From Przewalskia tangutica (taxonomy: Eukaryota; Streptophyta; Magnoliopsida; Solanales; Solanaceae): a DNA stretch of 64,000 bases. Within the stretch, counting starts at the first letter, position 1. Each line of letters begins with the position of its first letter. The notes below the pieces were generated by a model, which saw nothing but the letters and a program-made list of their open reading frames with translations, did no database searches and was not told the origin of the DNA. The stretch is taken from NCBI GenBank assembly GCA_029844215.1, contig JAQGDG010000265.1, positions 150,874 to 214,873 on the forward strand. The letters are read 5' to 3'. Below are positions 1-12,850 of this stretch, in pieces. The position numbers were made by a program, and so were the translations under genes.

Positions 1-175
1 CGTGATAGGCGCGTGGACCCGTGAGCTATCCTCGCATGGGACTATTTCACCGCATAAGCCCTTACGGACTCGCATGAGGTATTCTCGCGATAGGTCGGAC
101 CGCCCGCACGGGACTATTTCACCCGCATAAGCCCTTACGACTCGCACGAGGTATTCTCGCGTCGTGGGTAGCAAT
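1..175 (-). repeat. CpG-rich short repeats inside LTR A
   Basis: Repeats of roughly 50-70 bp built on the phrases CGCATGGGACTATTTCACC and CGCATGAGGTATTCTCGC. The core GAGGTATTCCTC is a small imperfect palindrome. The same block lies at 5795-6000 in the partner LTR and, in other LTRs, near 26040, 29870 and 47050. Units are irregular, with many one-base gaps at CG sites. Confidence 0.7.
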
Positions 176-274
176 TCCACGGAATCGCGAATGCTACAAA
201 CCGGGAATGACCTCAAACGACGATATACCAATAGCACACAACCGCTATTTCCGACACATAGGCAATTCTCAACT

Positions 275-815
275 AATCAAAGCAAAGTCCTTACCAAGGC
301 ACACTTAGAATGATTCACAATCAATCAAGCCAAAGTACTTATCAAGGCACACTTAGACTAATTCTCAATTAATCAAGCCAAAGTACTTATCAAGGCATAC
401 ATAGAATAATTCTCTTTTAACAAGCCAAAGTACTTATCAAGGCACACTTAGACAAATTCTCAATTTATCAAGCCAAAGTACTAATCAAGGCATACATAGA
501 AAAATTCTCTTTTAATAAGTCAAAGTACTTATCAAGGCACACTTAGACAAATTCTCAATTTATCAAGCCAAAGTACTAATCAAGGCATACATAGAAAAAT
601 TCTCTTTTAATAAGTCAAAGTACTTATCAAGGCACACTTAGACAAATTCTCAATTTATCAAGCCAAAGTACTAATCAAGGCATACATAGAATAATTCTCT
701 TTTAACAAGTCAAAGTACTTATCAAGGCACACTTAGACAAATTCTCAATTTATCAAGCCAAAGTACTAATCAAGGCATACATAGAATAATTCTCTTTTAA
801 CAAGTCAAAGTACTA
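275..815 (-). repeat. 95-bp tandem array, five copies, in 3' LTR A
   Basis: The phrase TTCTCTTTTAA recurs at about 410, 505, 600, 695 and 790, an exact 95-bp period. Each unit is two diverged halves of about 47 bp, one with AAGTACTTATCAAGGCACAC and one with AAGTACTAATCAAGGCATAC. The partner LTR has four copies. Confidence 0.9.
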
Positions 816-3050
816 CGACGACATTCTTTTCAAAAACTCCTTTTTGTGTAAAATCCCAAGATACTAACACCCGTAGTATCAAGGCATGTCTATTTTTCAA
901 AGTAAGTTACTACACGTTTAGAAAACTCATTTCAAGGCTTGAAATCAAGTAACTTCAAATTTTCACAATCTTGGCAACTTATGCCCTTTAATCAAAATAG
1001 ACAACTTTCTAAACCTTTCATAAAGTCGTTATAACCAACTTCCCATAAAGTGTTATAACCCTTTATGATTTTAGACCTATCCATTCCTTTTATAACCAAG
1101 AGACTTATGCTTTTAAAACTAAGTATCACATACTTACAAATCAAGTTCTCAACTTTCAAATTACTTCAAGTCTCTTAATATAAAGAAAACAAGTTTCTTC
1201 TACTTTTAAACTTCAAGTAACTCACACCTTTAAGACAAGTTACTTCTCTTAACCCATGTACTTTCTCCTCTTTTAAATCAAATAAGTAAATCACTCCTTT
1301 GACTCCCCTAAAGTCATTATAATGACCTTTAGGTTTTTGGAACTAAGGCACTAGCCGAAAGATTTGGAAACCACTTCCTTTTCAAGACTCTATGTACTTT
1401 AAGTAAAATACTTTCACTTTTAAGAATCCAAACTTCACTAAGAAAATGGATTTTATAACTTACAATTTAAACATCAAAGTACAATCAAGGAAGTTCATAG
1501 AACAAATTCTATTCTAGGCAATCCAAATACAACCAAGGAATGGATCATTTAAGGAGATAGTTCACATACCTTTTCGGCTAATATCCACAAGCTAAGCCGA
1601 ATACGCCGTACGTAGAAGTGTCAACCTATAATGGTCACAACAAGACTATCAACTTCAAGTCTCATCGTAGAATAATACTAAGTATACGGTCTCTAATTCT
1701 ACGGAAAATCGGGCAGCACTTCCTTTGTTTCTACTCACTTTGCCACCTTTTTCAAGGCCGAATAAAATAACCAAACACGCCACATTTAAGGCTCAACAAC
1801 AACCAACCAAAGGGGATTACACGCCTTACAATACGTGTAAAATTTCGCCCACAATTCATACCAAATAGTATAATACTACACTAGCCATTCTCGCCAACAT
1901 ATAACCAATAACACTACGTCTTTTCCAATCCTTTTCCAATTTCAAGTTCTTAGGTCAACATGTTATTTAGATATAAACAACTTCAACAACTACAATTTCC
2001 TTCAAACACAACATGCGACGACTTAAACGAATAATCAACTTGAATTGTAGTCTAAAGGCTAACAAGCTAGTTTTTCTGATTAGGGTTCCAATAGCAATAC
2101 ACTAATCCAAATACATAAATATAACTCATGCTTGCTAAAATCCATAGCTACAATGATAAGTAAACTTAATTACTAAAACGACAAGATTATACCTTTCAAA
2201 GCCCTTAAAAATTTCCAAGATTCAAAGTCGCGCCTTAGCAATTCTTAGCTCCTTTCCTTTGGTTCCAATCCGCTCCAAGCACTCCTTAGAGGCCTATGAA
2301 GAACCCATCTTCAAGTTCCAACTTCAAAGTTGAAGAACTCCAATAGTTTCCGCCTTGCGACTAACGTGAAAATGTGTTTTTTCCGAAATCTTTCTATTGA
2401 GATATCCTTACAATACCCTTGGGGACATTGGGTTAAAGTCTTGTGAACAAAGGATCAAAACTACAAAATTTTGTGTGGGTAAAGTGGGCAAACCAGAGCT
2501 TCATGAAGAACAAGGCTTCTCTAATTTTTCTAAGTGTTCAAGACCTTGTCTTGCTACTAGTAGTATACTTATAACATAATGGAGGGCTTAGACTTAAACA
2601 AATGTGAGGTTAGGATGGGTTTCACTTGGATCAAGCCTAGGTGGACAAGTTGACTTGTCAACAATATCAAGCTTAGAAGACTTATCATCTACATAGGTCA
2701 AATGACCATAACACCCTTGCAATTTTCGTCCAACACCACATGTGGGAGTGCCACGTGTCGCCCACTCATTCGTCCATAAAATTCAGAACCTCGTGGCCCC
2801 ACAAAATGTAAAATTTCGGGTGGGCCCACGTGACCAAATCCGTAAAAATAAATTTCCATAATTTTAATAAGTTCCATAATCTTCAAATAATGCCTTTTGA
2901 GAATCCAATTCTCAACAACTAACATTTTTCCTTTCCGACTTCCGGAAGATTTTCCGTCGGAAAAACAATTCTTCCTTTCGTATCAATTTCCAAGTCTTGT
3001 TTCCTTACGTACATTCTCTTATACATGTCCTGGACTTACGGGGTGTAACA

Positions 3051-3061
3051 TTCTTCCCCCC
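3051..3061 (-). other. Polypurine tract of element A
   Basis: Reads GGGGGGAAGAA on the minus strand, directly before the LTR start TGTTACACC. This is the expected place and composition for the plus-strand DNA primer of an LTR retrotransposon. A hairpin with arms at 3067-3074 and 3079-3086 lies next to it. Confidence 0.88.
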
Positions 3062-4035
3062 TTAGAAACATTCGTCCCCGAATGTTCTTAGTCGGTTGTC
3101 ACGCTATACAAACCCCTACAATCTATACTATGCCTATCAATCAATACTCCACATAACTAACGATGCCTCACCTGGCCATCTCCTAGCATACGTAAACATA
3201 TCAATGGACCTTCCGTCCGCTACCCCTTCTCATAAACTCGAAGGTTACAGTCTCCTAGAACACGGGATCCTTAGAGGTTCCTTTCTTTCCTTACTTGTCA
3301 TACTTTCTCGCACTTTCAAACTCATCTAGTACACGCATAAAATCTCAAATTTTGTTTCGTTCTCAATCCTTGGAGTTACTAACCAACTTGGCCATATTGT
3401 TACTTACATTCCGTGAAGGCTCTTTCCGGTCCTTACGACCTAGTTAGGTGGAACGCGTCCACGAACTCGCATAACGATCAACTAGACTTGGGCTAGCACC
3501 CGGGACCCTATCACATAACGGGACCATTTCTAATCGACATCACCCCATTCCATACTATCTGACCCGAAATGAGTCCATAACCCACTCATCGCCACACTTA
3601 ACTTGTCATTCTTAGTCTGAAATAAATCTTTCTCTTATCTCAAGGTACTTCTTACCCTATCCCCTATTCACTAGAGGTTAGTCACATAAGCAAAGTATTT
3701 CTTGCACTCATCTTCCTATTGGTCTTACATTATTACGGAAATTACAACATGAACTCTACACAACTATAGTCTCGATTCACTTTATCATTCTTGTCAACAT
3801 TCTTAACTTTTCACTTTACTAATCAAAGTATCCTACCTCCTGGGTACTATCACTTTACAACTCTAGCAACAAAGGGAAAACATATACGCTAAGGCAAAAT
3901 CTGAATCTAACAATGCACGTATGATTCAAAGAATCGAACTATACCCGTAACCACTAGCGATGTTGCTTCGACCATCCGATGAGCGCGTCATCTATGCGGT
4001 TCAAAGGACCGCTGAACTATAAACTCCACTGACCT
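3062..4035 (-). other. Element A, non-coding 3' region
   Basis: Lies between the gag remnant and the polypurine tract, where a complete Ty3/gypsy element would carry pol. I see no RT, RNase H, integrase or chromodomain motif in any minus frame. The part at about 3440-3528 is homologous to 40719-40810 and 58282-58370 in elements N and G. The short open frames here (3096-3329 and others) show no family resemblance. Confidence 0.65.
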
Positions 4036-4737
4036 CTACCACGTGGTGACATCCAACACCTGTCCGGGAACGCATACGGTGGGAGGAAAGGAACTAACTA
4101 CCGGCCTCATAGGTGAGCCACTCACCGGTGGCTCCTTAAAAGGACATACCCTTAATATGGCCGCCCGACGGCCTGATAAAAACAAACACTGTGCCATAAC
4201 GACATTTCCCGAATGATGCTTACTACATCTGGAACACCGAGGAATAAGTGGCCTCGATGAGAAAATCCTCGCTCCTCGAGAACCTCGATCCTCGAGCTTG
4301 GGACCGGCTCCTAAATACCTTGTGGTCAAATCTCCCACCTGTGAGCTGCGGGGTATGTACTGTAGGGTGGGACGATATCTCACTCATTTCCGAGGCGACT
4401 CGCCCAAAACTCACCGAATAACCAACCGGTCTAGCCTCTTCTTACGATCTCATGGCCCTCTACCCTCTGTACACCTATCATGCCGGCCGAATAACCTCCC
4501 ACTTGAAACCGCAGACCGCTTATCTTGGTCAATAACATAATGGCTTCCTTCATGACCCTAAAGTCTTCCCTTATCGAGAAAACTGAGGCTCGTGCAGGGC
4601 CTCAAAACTCGCGAAGAAGAACTTCGATCATGCGAATAACATCTCGTATAACTCGGGCATAAGCCCTATCAACTCTCTGAGTCGACTAGTAGCTCGCTAC
4701 TCCTTTGCCCTTCGGGCGCTGTTCTCCTTAGAGGCAT
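4036..4737 (-). pseudogene. gag: Element A gag remnant with degenerate zinc knuckle
   Basis: Structural capsid/nucleocapsid gene of a Ty3/gypsy retrotransposon, broken. On the minus strand the start codon at 4737-4735 opens MPLRR, matching the MPPRK start of the gag at 51535, and it has the same kind of leader back to the primer site. Stops and frameshifts follow. The last open part (4383-4036) contains CSRCSKHHSG followed by QCLFLSGRRAAILRVCP. That fits the spacing of a Tekay-type gag knuckle, but the second cluster has lost key Cys/His residues. The helical capsid core (WELSRGE..., REYNVEFDSLARY) is not visible here. No pol follows, so the element could not replicate on its own. The family assignment rests on start context and knuckle spacing. 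Confidence 0.6.
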
Positions 4738-4918
4738 AATCAGAACACAATACGTCGAGGAATTATCTTACTAACACGCCTCTAGGCACGATCTTAGAGT
4801 GAGAAGAATGTAAACCAACTCCTAAATGTCCCGTAGCCTCTGTTTATGGGTGTGGCGCGCAACACACCGATAATCAAGACTCTACTAGACACGGTCAGAA
4901 ACATTCCGAGGACTGACT

Positions 4919-4930
4919 GCTCTGATACCA
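4919..4930 (-). other. Primer binding site of element A
   Basis: Reads TGGTATCAGAGC on the minus strand, an exact complement to the 3' end of plant initiator-Met tRNA, four bases inside the 5' LTR. This fixes the orientation as minus. Confidence 0.93.
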
Positions 4931-5794
4931 CTCTATCACGCCCCGAACCCCGGGCCCGTGACTGGTGCCCTACCTGGGCACCCTTCTACCTTAACAACTA
5001 AGTAAACTGCGGAAATGAAATAACACCTCTTTTTTTTTCTTTTAAAACAACCGTACGTGCAAGGGAAAAGCCGACAAGGATGCCATATATACATAAACAA
5101 AAGACACTACACCGCATACGAGTTCAATCCACATATGAATCATGCACCTCTAAGAGTTTTATGAAATATGACGACAAGGCCGCCGTACCATAATCAGATA
5201 AAAGCTCATTTAAGGAACTATACCAAAATGATAAACTCACGAGCAGAGGAGCTATCCAAAAACTCGAGCGGTCCTACACTGCCAATCACCAAATCTGCGT
5301 ACCTAAACTCGCGGCGTGAACGCAGCCCCGAAGAGGTCGATGCGAAGAATGTACCAAGTATGTGAACAATAAATCAGAATAAAATCATAATGATTTAATC
5401 AAAAGCGAGACATGTATGATAGCCAACCTACGATATAACACATAAGCAATCATATCAAGTCGTGGACGCAGCCTCCAAGTCGCTACTCAAATACAACTAT
5501 GGGTCTCACGCCCATAATATCAATCATGCCCGGAATCCTTCCTTCATCGCCATCCACGATGTAATAACACCAATAAGGATACATGCACCAAGTCCCCGTG
5601 TCCTAAATACCCGTGGTCTCACGCCTAATCCCACATCGTAAAGCATGACCATAGGGTAACACAAACAAATCGGGGACATATATGATAATCAAATTACAAC
5701 ACATTGTGCCTTACCAACAATGAGAGTAAACAGTAGTCTCCTTACAATATAAACTAGGAAGCTCATGATCAAAACAGGACCATCCGCCCGCAGG

Positions 5795-6000
5795 ATCATG
5801 TAGCCATCCTACTCGCAGGACTATTTCACCCGCGATAGCCGCATGGACCGCGTGAGCTATCCTCGCACGGGACTATTTCACCCGCGTAAGCCCACGGACT
5901 CGCACGAGGTATTCCTCGCATAGGTGGACCCGCCCGCACGGGACTATTTCACCGCATAAGCCCTTACGGACTCGCATGAGGTATTCCTCGCATCGTGGGT
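5795..6000 (-). repeat. CpG-rich short repeats inside 5' LTR A
   Basis: Partner of the block at 1-175, with the same phrases and several one-base differences at CG or GC runs. Confidence 0.7.
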
Positions 6001-6109
6001 AGCAATTCCACGGAATCTGCAAATGCTACAAACCCGGGGAATGACCCCGAAACGACTGATATACCAATAGCACACAACCGGCTATTTCCAGCACACATAG
6101 GCAATTCTC

Positions 6110-6557
6110 AACTAATCAGGCCAAAGTCCTTACCAAGGCACACTTAGAATGATTCACAATCAATCAAGCCAAAGTACTTATCAAGGCACACTTAGACTAA
6201 TTCTCAATTAATCAAGCCAAAGTACTTATCAAGGCATACATAGAATAATTCTCTTTTAACAAGCCAAAGTACTTATCAAGGCACACTTAGACAAATTCTC
6301 AATTTATCAAGCCAAAGTACTAATCAAGGCATACATAGAAAAATTCTCTTTTAATAAGTCAAAGTACTTATCAAGGCACACTTAGACAAATTCTCAATTT
6401 ATCAAGCCAAAGTACTAATCAAGGCATACATAGAATAATTCTCTTTTAACAAGTCAAAGTACTTATCAAGGCACACTTAGACAAATTCTCAATTTATCAA
6501 GCCAAAGTACTAATCAAGGCATACATAGAATAATTCTCTTTTAACAAGTCAAAGTAC
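6110..6557 (-). repeat. 95-bp tandem array, four copies, in 5' LTR A
   Basis: Same unit and phase as the array in the 3' LTR but with one copy fewer. The change must postdate insertion, because both LTRs are copied from one template, unless it is an assembly artefact. Confidence 0.88.
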
Positions 6558-8828
6558 TACGTACGTACATTCATTTCAAAAGACTCCTTTTTGTGTAAAA
6601 TCCCAAGATACTAACACCCGTAGTATCAAGGCATGTCTATTTTTCAAAGTAAGTTACTACACGTTTAGAAAACTCATTTCAAGGCTTGAAATCAAGTAAC
6701 TTCAAATTTTCACAATCTTGGCAACTTATGCCCTTTAATCAAAATAGACAACTTTCTAAACCTTTCATAAAGCTGTTATAACCAACTTCCCATAAAGCCG
6801 TTATAACCCTTTATGATTTTAGACCTATCCATTCCTTTTATAACCAAGAGACTTATGCTTTTAAAACTAAGTATCACATACATACAAATCAAGTTCTCAA
6901 CTTTCAAATTACTTCAAGTCTCTTAATATAAAGAAAACAAGTTTCTTCTACTTTTAAACTTCAAGTAACTCACACCTTTAAGACAAGTTACTTCTCTTAA
7001 CCCATGTACTTTCTCCTCTTTTAAATCAAATAAGTAAATCACTCCTTTGACTCCCCTAAAGTCATTATAATGACCTTTAGGTTTTTGGAACTAAGGCACT
7101 AGCCGAAAGATTTGGAAACCACTTCCTTTTCAAGACTCTATGTACTTTAAGTAAAATACTTTCACTTTTAAGAATCCAAACTTCACTAAGAAAATGGATT
7201 TTATAACTTACAATTTAAACATCAAAGTACAATCAAGGAAGTTCATAGAACAAATTCTATTCTAGGCAATCCAAATACAACCAAGGAATGGATCATTTAA
7301 GGAGTAGAACATACTTTCTTAATCTTAAGGAATCATGCTGAAGAGAGATAGTTCACATACCTTTCTGGCTAATATCCACAAGCTGCCGAATACGCTGCGT
7401 AGAAGTGTCAACCTATAATGGTCACAACAAGACTATCAACTTCTAGTCTCATCGTAGAATAATACTAAGTATACTCTCTAATTCTACGGAAAATCAGCAA
7501 AGACTTCCTTTGTTTCTACTCACTTTGCCACCTTTTTCAAGGCCGAATACAATAACCAAACATGCCACATTTAAGGCTCCAACAACAACCAACCAAAAGG
7601 GGATTACACGCCTTACAATACGTGTAAAATTCCGCCCCACAATTCATACCAAATAGTATAATACTACACTAGCCATTCTCGGCCAACATATAACCAATAA
7701 CACTACGTCTTTTCCAATCCTTTTCCAATTTCAAGTTCTTAGGTCAACATGTTATTTAGATATAAACAACTTCAACAACTACAATTTCCTTCAAACACAA
7801 CATGCGACGACTTAAACGAATAATCAACTTGAATTGTAGTCTTAAGGCTAACATGCTAGTTTTTCGGATTAGGGTTCCAATAGTCAATACACTAATCCAA
7901 CTACATAAATATAACTCATGCTTGCTAAAATCCATAGCTACAATCATAAGTAAACTTAATTACTAAAACGACAAGATTATACCTTTCAAAGCCCTTAAAA
8001 ATTTCCAAGATTCAAAGTCGCGCCTTAGCAATTCTTAGCTCCTTTCCTTAGGTTTCAATCCGCTCCAAGCACTCCTAGAGGCCTATGAAGAACCCATCTT
8101 CAAGTTCCAACTTCAAAGTCAAGAACTCCAATAGTTTCGCTGCGACTAACGTGAAAATGCGTTTTACGAAATCTTTCTATTGAGATATCCTTACAATACC
8201 CCTTGGGGACATTGGGTTAAATTCTTGTGAACAAAGGATCAAAACTACAAAATTTTGTGTGGGTAAAGTGGGCAAACCCAGAGCTTCACATGAAGAACAA
8301 GGCTTCTAATTTTTCTAAGTGTTCAAGACCTTGTCTTGCTACTAGTAGTATACTTATAACATAATGGAGGCTTAGACTTAAACAAATGTGAGGTTAGGAT
8401 GGGTTTCACTTGGATCAAGCTTTAGTGGACAAGTTGACTTCACAACAATATCGCTTAGAAGACTTTTCATCTACATAGGTCAAATGACCATAACACCCTG
8501 AAATTTTCGTCCAACACCACATGTGGGAGTGCCACGTGTCGCCTCCCATTCGTCCATAAAATTCCAGAACCTCGTGGGCCCACAAAATGTAAAATTCCTC
8601 GTGGGCCCCACGTGACCAAATCCAGAAAATAAATTTCCATAATTTTAATAAGTTCCATAATCTTCAAATAATGCCTTTTGAGAATCCAATTCTCAACAAC
8701 TAACATTTTTCCTTTCCGATTCTAAGATTTTCCGTCGGAAAAACAATTCTTCCTTTCGTATCAATTTCCAAGTCTTGTTTCCTTACGTACATTCTCTTAT
8801 ACATGTCCTGGACTTACGGGGTGTAACA

Positions 8829-9201
8829 TGAACGCAGGCCATGCTCATTCCTGACTGAAGATCTACTTCTTCACAACCCTCTCTTAGATAGTCATCAAGA
8901 CCCGTGATAAATCGGTACATAATATATTCTCTGGTTGCTATATCCATAGCTCGTAACAGGGTCGTCTCTTTGCAATCCATACTCCCTGTTCCCTGTCGTG
9001 GAACTGAAGGCTCATACATCATGGCCGCAGTAGGAACCGCTACGCCGTCAGTTAAACTCACGGCCGCGACGCCGCAGTAACTCCCGAACGAAGACCACCA
9101 GGTGATGATTGGGCCTGTGCCCTCGTAACCCTCTGTGCTCTACTCGCAGCTCCCTCGGCTGCCTTGCCCTTCTGGGCCCGGGTTGCCTTACACGGAGGCA
9201 T
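8829..9201 (-). pseudogene. gag: Element B gag remnant, split by element A
   Basis: Broken gag of a second minus-strand Tekay-like element. The start codon at 9201-9199 opens MPPCKATRAQKGKAAEGA, almost the same as the gag at 51535. A frameshift follows, then an open part (9061-8829) with YRFITGLDDYLREGCEEV and DLQSGMSMACV, the C-terminal end of the gag core. Between MYEPSVPR and ITGLDDY there are only about 40 residues, so most of the capsid core seen in E and G is missing. It is cut at 8829 by the LTR of element A; the rest would lie left of the window. The N element gag at 39505 has the same shortened layout. Confidence 0.75.
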
Positions 9202-9390
9202 AACGGTAAGGGAAAGAAATACGTTAGAGGGGTCCAACTTATAACACAGCTCTAAGGCACGATCTCAGAGTGAGAAGAATGGAAACCAATCCTAAATATC
9301 CTATAGCCTCCTGATTATTGGTGTGGTGCACAACACACCGATAATCAATACTCATCGATACGGTGCGTAGACACTTTCCGAGGATTAATC

Positions 9391-9401
9391 GCTCGATACC
9401 A
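9391..9401 (-). other. Primer binding site of element B (one base lost)
   Basis: Minus strand reads TGGTATCGAGC where TGGTATCAGAGC is expected. It lies four bases from the LTR end TGTCACGACC at 9406. Confidence 0.8.
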
Positions 9402-9405
9402 CTTT

Positions 9406-9601
9406 TGTCACGACCAACCGGGCGGATCGTGCCTTACCCGGGCACCCAAGTAGACATACATCAGAGAAATCAGCGGAATATAAAACGAGACATGACATAA
9501 TATAAATGAGACACAGTTTCTGGGGAAAAGTTGCCTTTTGGCATATATATAAATACCCAAAATGAACAGTTACATCCCAACTTTACAACAGGACTACAGA
9601 C
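9406..9601 (-). mobile_element. Element B, 5' LTR end fragment
   Basis: About 196 bp of LTR 3' end, matching 11038-11235 (solo LTR K) nearly throughout, up to the phrase AGGACTACAGAC. After that the sequence switches to the opposite-strand LTR L. The break is at neither terminus of an LTR, so this is a deletion, inversion or misassembly, not an insertion. Confidence 0.8.
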
Positions 9602-11037
9602 TTGGAAATATTGGACAGTTTTATATTGATTGTGAGGTAGAATTTTACACGTCCTATTAGGCATGTAATCCCCTTTGTATTGCTGAGTTGTTGGACCTTA
9701 AATGTGGCGTTTGGTTATTGATTTTCGGGCCTTAAAAAAGGTGGAAAAGTACGTAGAAACAAAGGAAGTGCTGCCCGATTTTCCATAGAATAAGAGTCCT
9801 TATACTTAGAAATATTCTACGTTGAAAGCTAGAAGTTGATAGGCGTATTATGGTTATTATAGGTTGGAATCATACGTGCGGCAAATTCAAGTTAGCAAGT
9901 GGATTAAGCCGAAGAGGTATGTGAACTCTTCCTATCCTCTTGAGCATGAATCTTATGAAATGTATAGTATGGTAGACGTACGTGTTTTAAATGAACTCGG
10001 TTTCATTTTGGTATCCTTGTATGGATTTTCAAAAGTGTAGTAACTCGTTTTCAAAGAAGTATATGTTACTTGACTTGAAAAGTATAGAATTCTTGATTTG
10101 GGAAAAGCATTGATAACTTGATATTATAAGTTAAGAGACTTGATATTCTAAGTTAAAGAGACTTGATATTCTAAGTTAAGAAACTTGATTTCTTAAAGCA
10201 AGAGACTTCAAGTATTTTTGAAAGTTATGTAACTTGATTTGAAAGTATATGATACTTGGTTTTAAAAGTATAAGTCTCTTGGTTATAAAAAGAATGAATT
10301 TGTCCAAAACCATAAAGAGTTATAACGGCTTTATGGGAAGTTAGTTATAACGGCTTTATGGAAGGTTAAGAGAGTTGTCTATTTTGATTGATAGGCATGA
10401 GTTGCCTAGGTTGTGAAATTAGAAGTTACTTGGTTTCAAAGTCTTGAAATGAATTTCTAAAGGTGTAGTAACTTAATTTGAAAAATAGACATGTCTTGAT
10501 ACTACGGATATTAGTATCTTGGGGTTTTATATGAAAATGAGTCGTTTGAAAAGAATGGAAGTACGTAGTACTTTGGGTTAAATTCCCGGATTGTTATGTG
10601 ATATGAAAGTGTCTTGAGTTTATAAAATGAAATTCATTTTTGTATGATAATGAAAGTCTAAAGATTTTATGAAATTGCTTATGCTTGCTTGTGATAGCCT
10701 TTGAGTGCAAGTATTATATTTTTACGCTGCCGTGACTCTCAGTTGGAGGCGTGCATTGTTCGAATTTACTCGACGCATGCACAATGATGGGGGATTCCAC
10801 GGGTATGCTTCCATTGTGATTGATCCTTGGACATGCTTATACGATATGGGATTCCGGGGCATGCGACCAGGATGCGGGTTAGATTCCCGAATTTGTTTTT
10901 ATTACTCCTTGGACATGCTTATACGATGTGGTATTCCGGGGCATGCGACCAGGAAGCGGGTTAGATTCCCGGATTGTTTTTATTACTCCATGGACATGCT
11001 TATACGATGTGGGATTCTGGGGCATGCTGTCACGACC
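9602..11037 (+). mobile_element. LTR L, left segment (5' part missing)
   Basis: Plus-strand LTR interior: the TGTAATCCCC / GGCGTTTGGTTATTG region, the GCTGCCCGATTTTCC block and the pair of TTATAACGGCTTTATGG motifs at 10318-10363, in the same order as in other LTRs here. The first part of the LTR, including its promoter, is absent. It continues at 14263 after solo LTR K. Confidence 0.8.
10780..11037 (+). repeat. 81-bp tandem repeat in LTR L
   Basis: GGACATGCTTATACGAT recurs at 10829, 10911 and 10992. The units carry GGCATGCGACCAGGA. K inserted in the last GGCATGC. Confidence 0.85.
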
Positions 11038-12850
11038 CGAACCCGGGCCCGTGACTGGTGCCTTACCCGGGCACCCAAGTAGACATACATCAGAGAAATC
11101 AGCGGAATATAAAACGAGACATGACATAATATAAATGAGACACAGTTTCTGGGGAAAAGTTACCTTTCGGCATATATATAAATACCCAAAATGAACAGTT
11201 ACATCCCAACTTTACAATAGGACTACAGACCTCTAAGAGTTTATAACAACAATGGCGGGACAGGGCCCCGCCATACCCCTGAATGCAAATACCTACAACG
11301 ACAGGGGACCATACCAAAATGCTAAGCCTCCGGAGAAACGGAGCTTTCCCAAACATTGAAACGGTGATCTTAAGAACGGGGATCAACAGTAGGAGTACCT
11401 CTACCTGCGGCATGAACGCAGCCCCCCGAAGGAGGTCAAGATAACAGTACTAAGTATGTGAAATCAGAAAGTACTTTAAATGAAATCAAAGTATTTAAAA
11501 CCATTTGCAAATACAATTAGTTCAATTTGTACATAGTGCCATATCACAAACAAGAGCAATAATAGGTAAATAGCATGTGTCTTTCCTAGGCCGCGAATGA
11601 TCGACAAGCGGCCGATCGCCCATAGTATCATTATGCATGCCTAACCTCGACTCCGCATCCGCATAGGTCATACATGTACCCGCATGAGGTATTCCTCGCA
11701 TCGGGTAGCTAACCCCGGTACCTCTGGACTCCCGATCCGCATAGTCTCAATAGACCTCATAATCACACGCATCGCATGGCGTCCCCGTCGGATAAAACAC
11801 CGGAATGATCAACCACGAACTCCTGCACTCGCATAGTCACGCAGACCGCATAGGCCGTATAGACCTGCATCAAGGGTGGCAAGCCCTCGGTATAACAAGT
11901 CAAGGGGGTATGTGATATAATAACATAACAGCTTATCGTTAAACAACATAAGCACAACAAGGGGAACCCCTTTACACAAACATCACCAGATACTAACACA
12001 CGTAGCATCCTAACATGTTTACTTATCAAATAAACAAGAAAGTATTACAAGGATGTCACAAACCAACACAATCAAGTTATTCACACAAGGTACTTTCTAC
12101 TTTATGTTAACAATTTCGGATTTTTATCCCCAAAGTACTTCATACATTAACTCTTTTTAAAAGATCCGTTTCTTTCAAAAAGTCACACAATACCCGTAGT
12201 ATAAAAATAGAGTGACTATCCTTTTAAGTAAACCAAAACACTTTCCTTTGTAAATCAAGTAACAACATTATTTTCCAAACGTTCAAGTTTGCCTAATTCC
12301 AAATGCTTAAGTTTCTCATTTTCGAAAGGTTTCGTAGTTCATAGTTTTAATCACTTAATGATATAATTCTCCTTTAAAACAATTTGAGATACATATGTCT
12401 TATATGTGAGTAGGTTATTCTTGTTCATAATCAATCTTATTTAAGCAGCCATGATCTAGGAAATGTAATATCATTTTGTCTCATCTTAGCTTCTATGCAG
12501 ATGGAGGTTTCTACTTGTTTTAATAATACTTAATTATTCAATACATTTCCCTTTATTAGCGCCGCAGATGGTTTGTTCGATACTTATTCGATTTCCAAAT
12601 CAAGAAACATTATTCCTTTTAAAACCAAGTACTCATTATTCACGAATGAGGTTTCACACTTTTAACAAAATTCATATTAATTCAATTAAGTCAAGTCTCT
12701 TATCTTTTAAGATCAAGTCTCTTAACTTCTTAAAATCAATAAACCATTCTTTTTATCTCTCTTAAGTCGTTATACTTAACTTCCCATAAAGCTAGTATAA
12801 CTCTTAAGCTTTCAAACCAAGTATTATTCTTCTTTCAAAAGGATTATTAA

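Larger units (their letters stand above)
1..3050 (-). mobile_element. Element A, 3' LTR (cut by window edge)
   Basis: Minus-strand LTR. Its first bases read TGTTACACCCCGTAAGTCC on the minus strand and lie at 3050; the other end is outside the window. It matches 5831-8828 almost base for base in AT-rich parts, so the two are the LTR pair of one element. It contains a CpG-rich short-repeat block (1-175), a 95-bp tandem array and a CCACGTGTCG box near its start. No target duplication can be checked because the left end is missing. Confidence 0.9.
4934..8828 (-). mobile_element. Element A, 5' LTR (about 3.9 kb)
   Basis: Runs from TATCACGCCCC (a worn TGTCACGACCC, the LTR 3' end) to GGGGTGTAACA (the LTR 5' end, reverse complemented). 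Its right 3 kb repeat 1-3050. Compared with that copy it has one 95-bp unit fewer and an extra 41 bp at 7305-7345. The right end falls inside a gag sequence, so element A inserted into element B. Confidence 0.9.

Noticed and set aside
10705..11082. 125-codon plus-strand frame spanning the L/K junction
   Set aside because: Built from the 81-bp repeat and crosses an insertion boundary.
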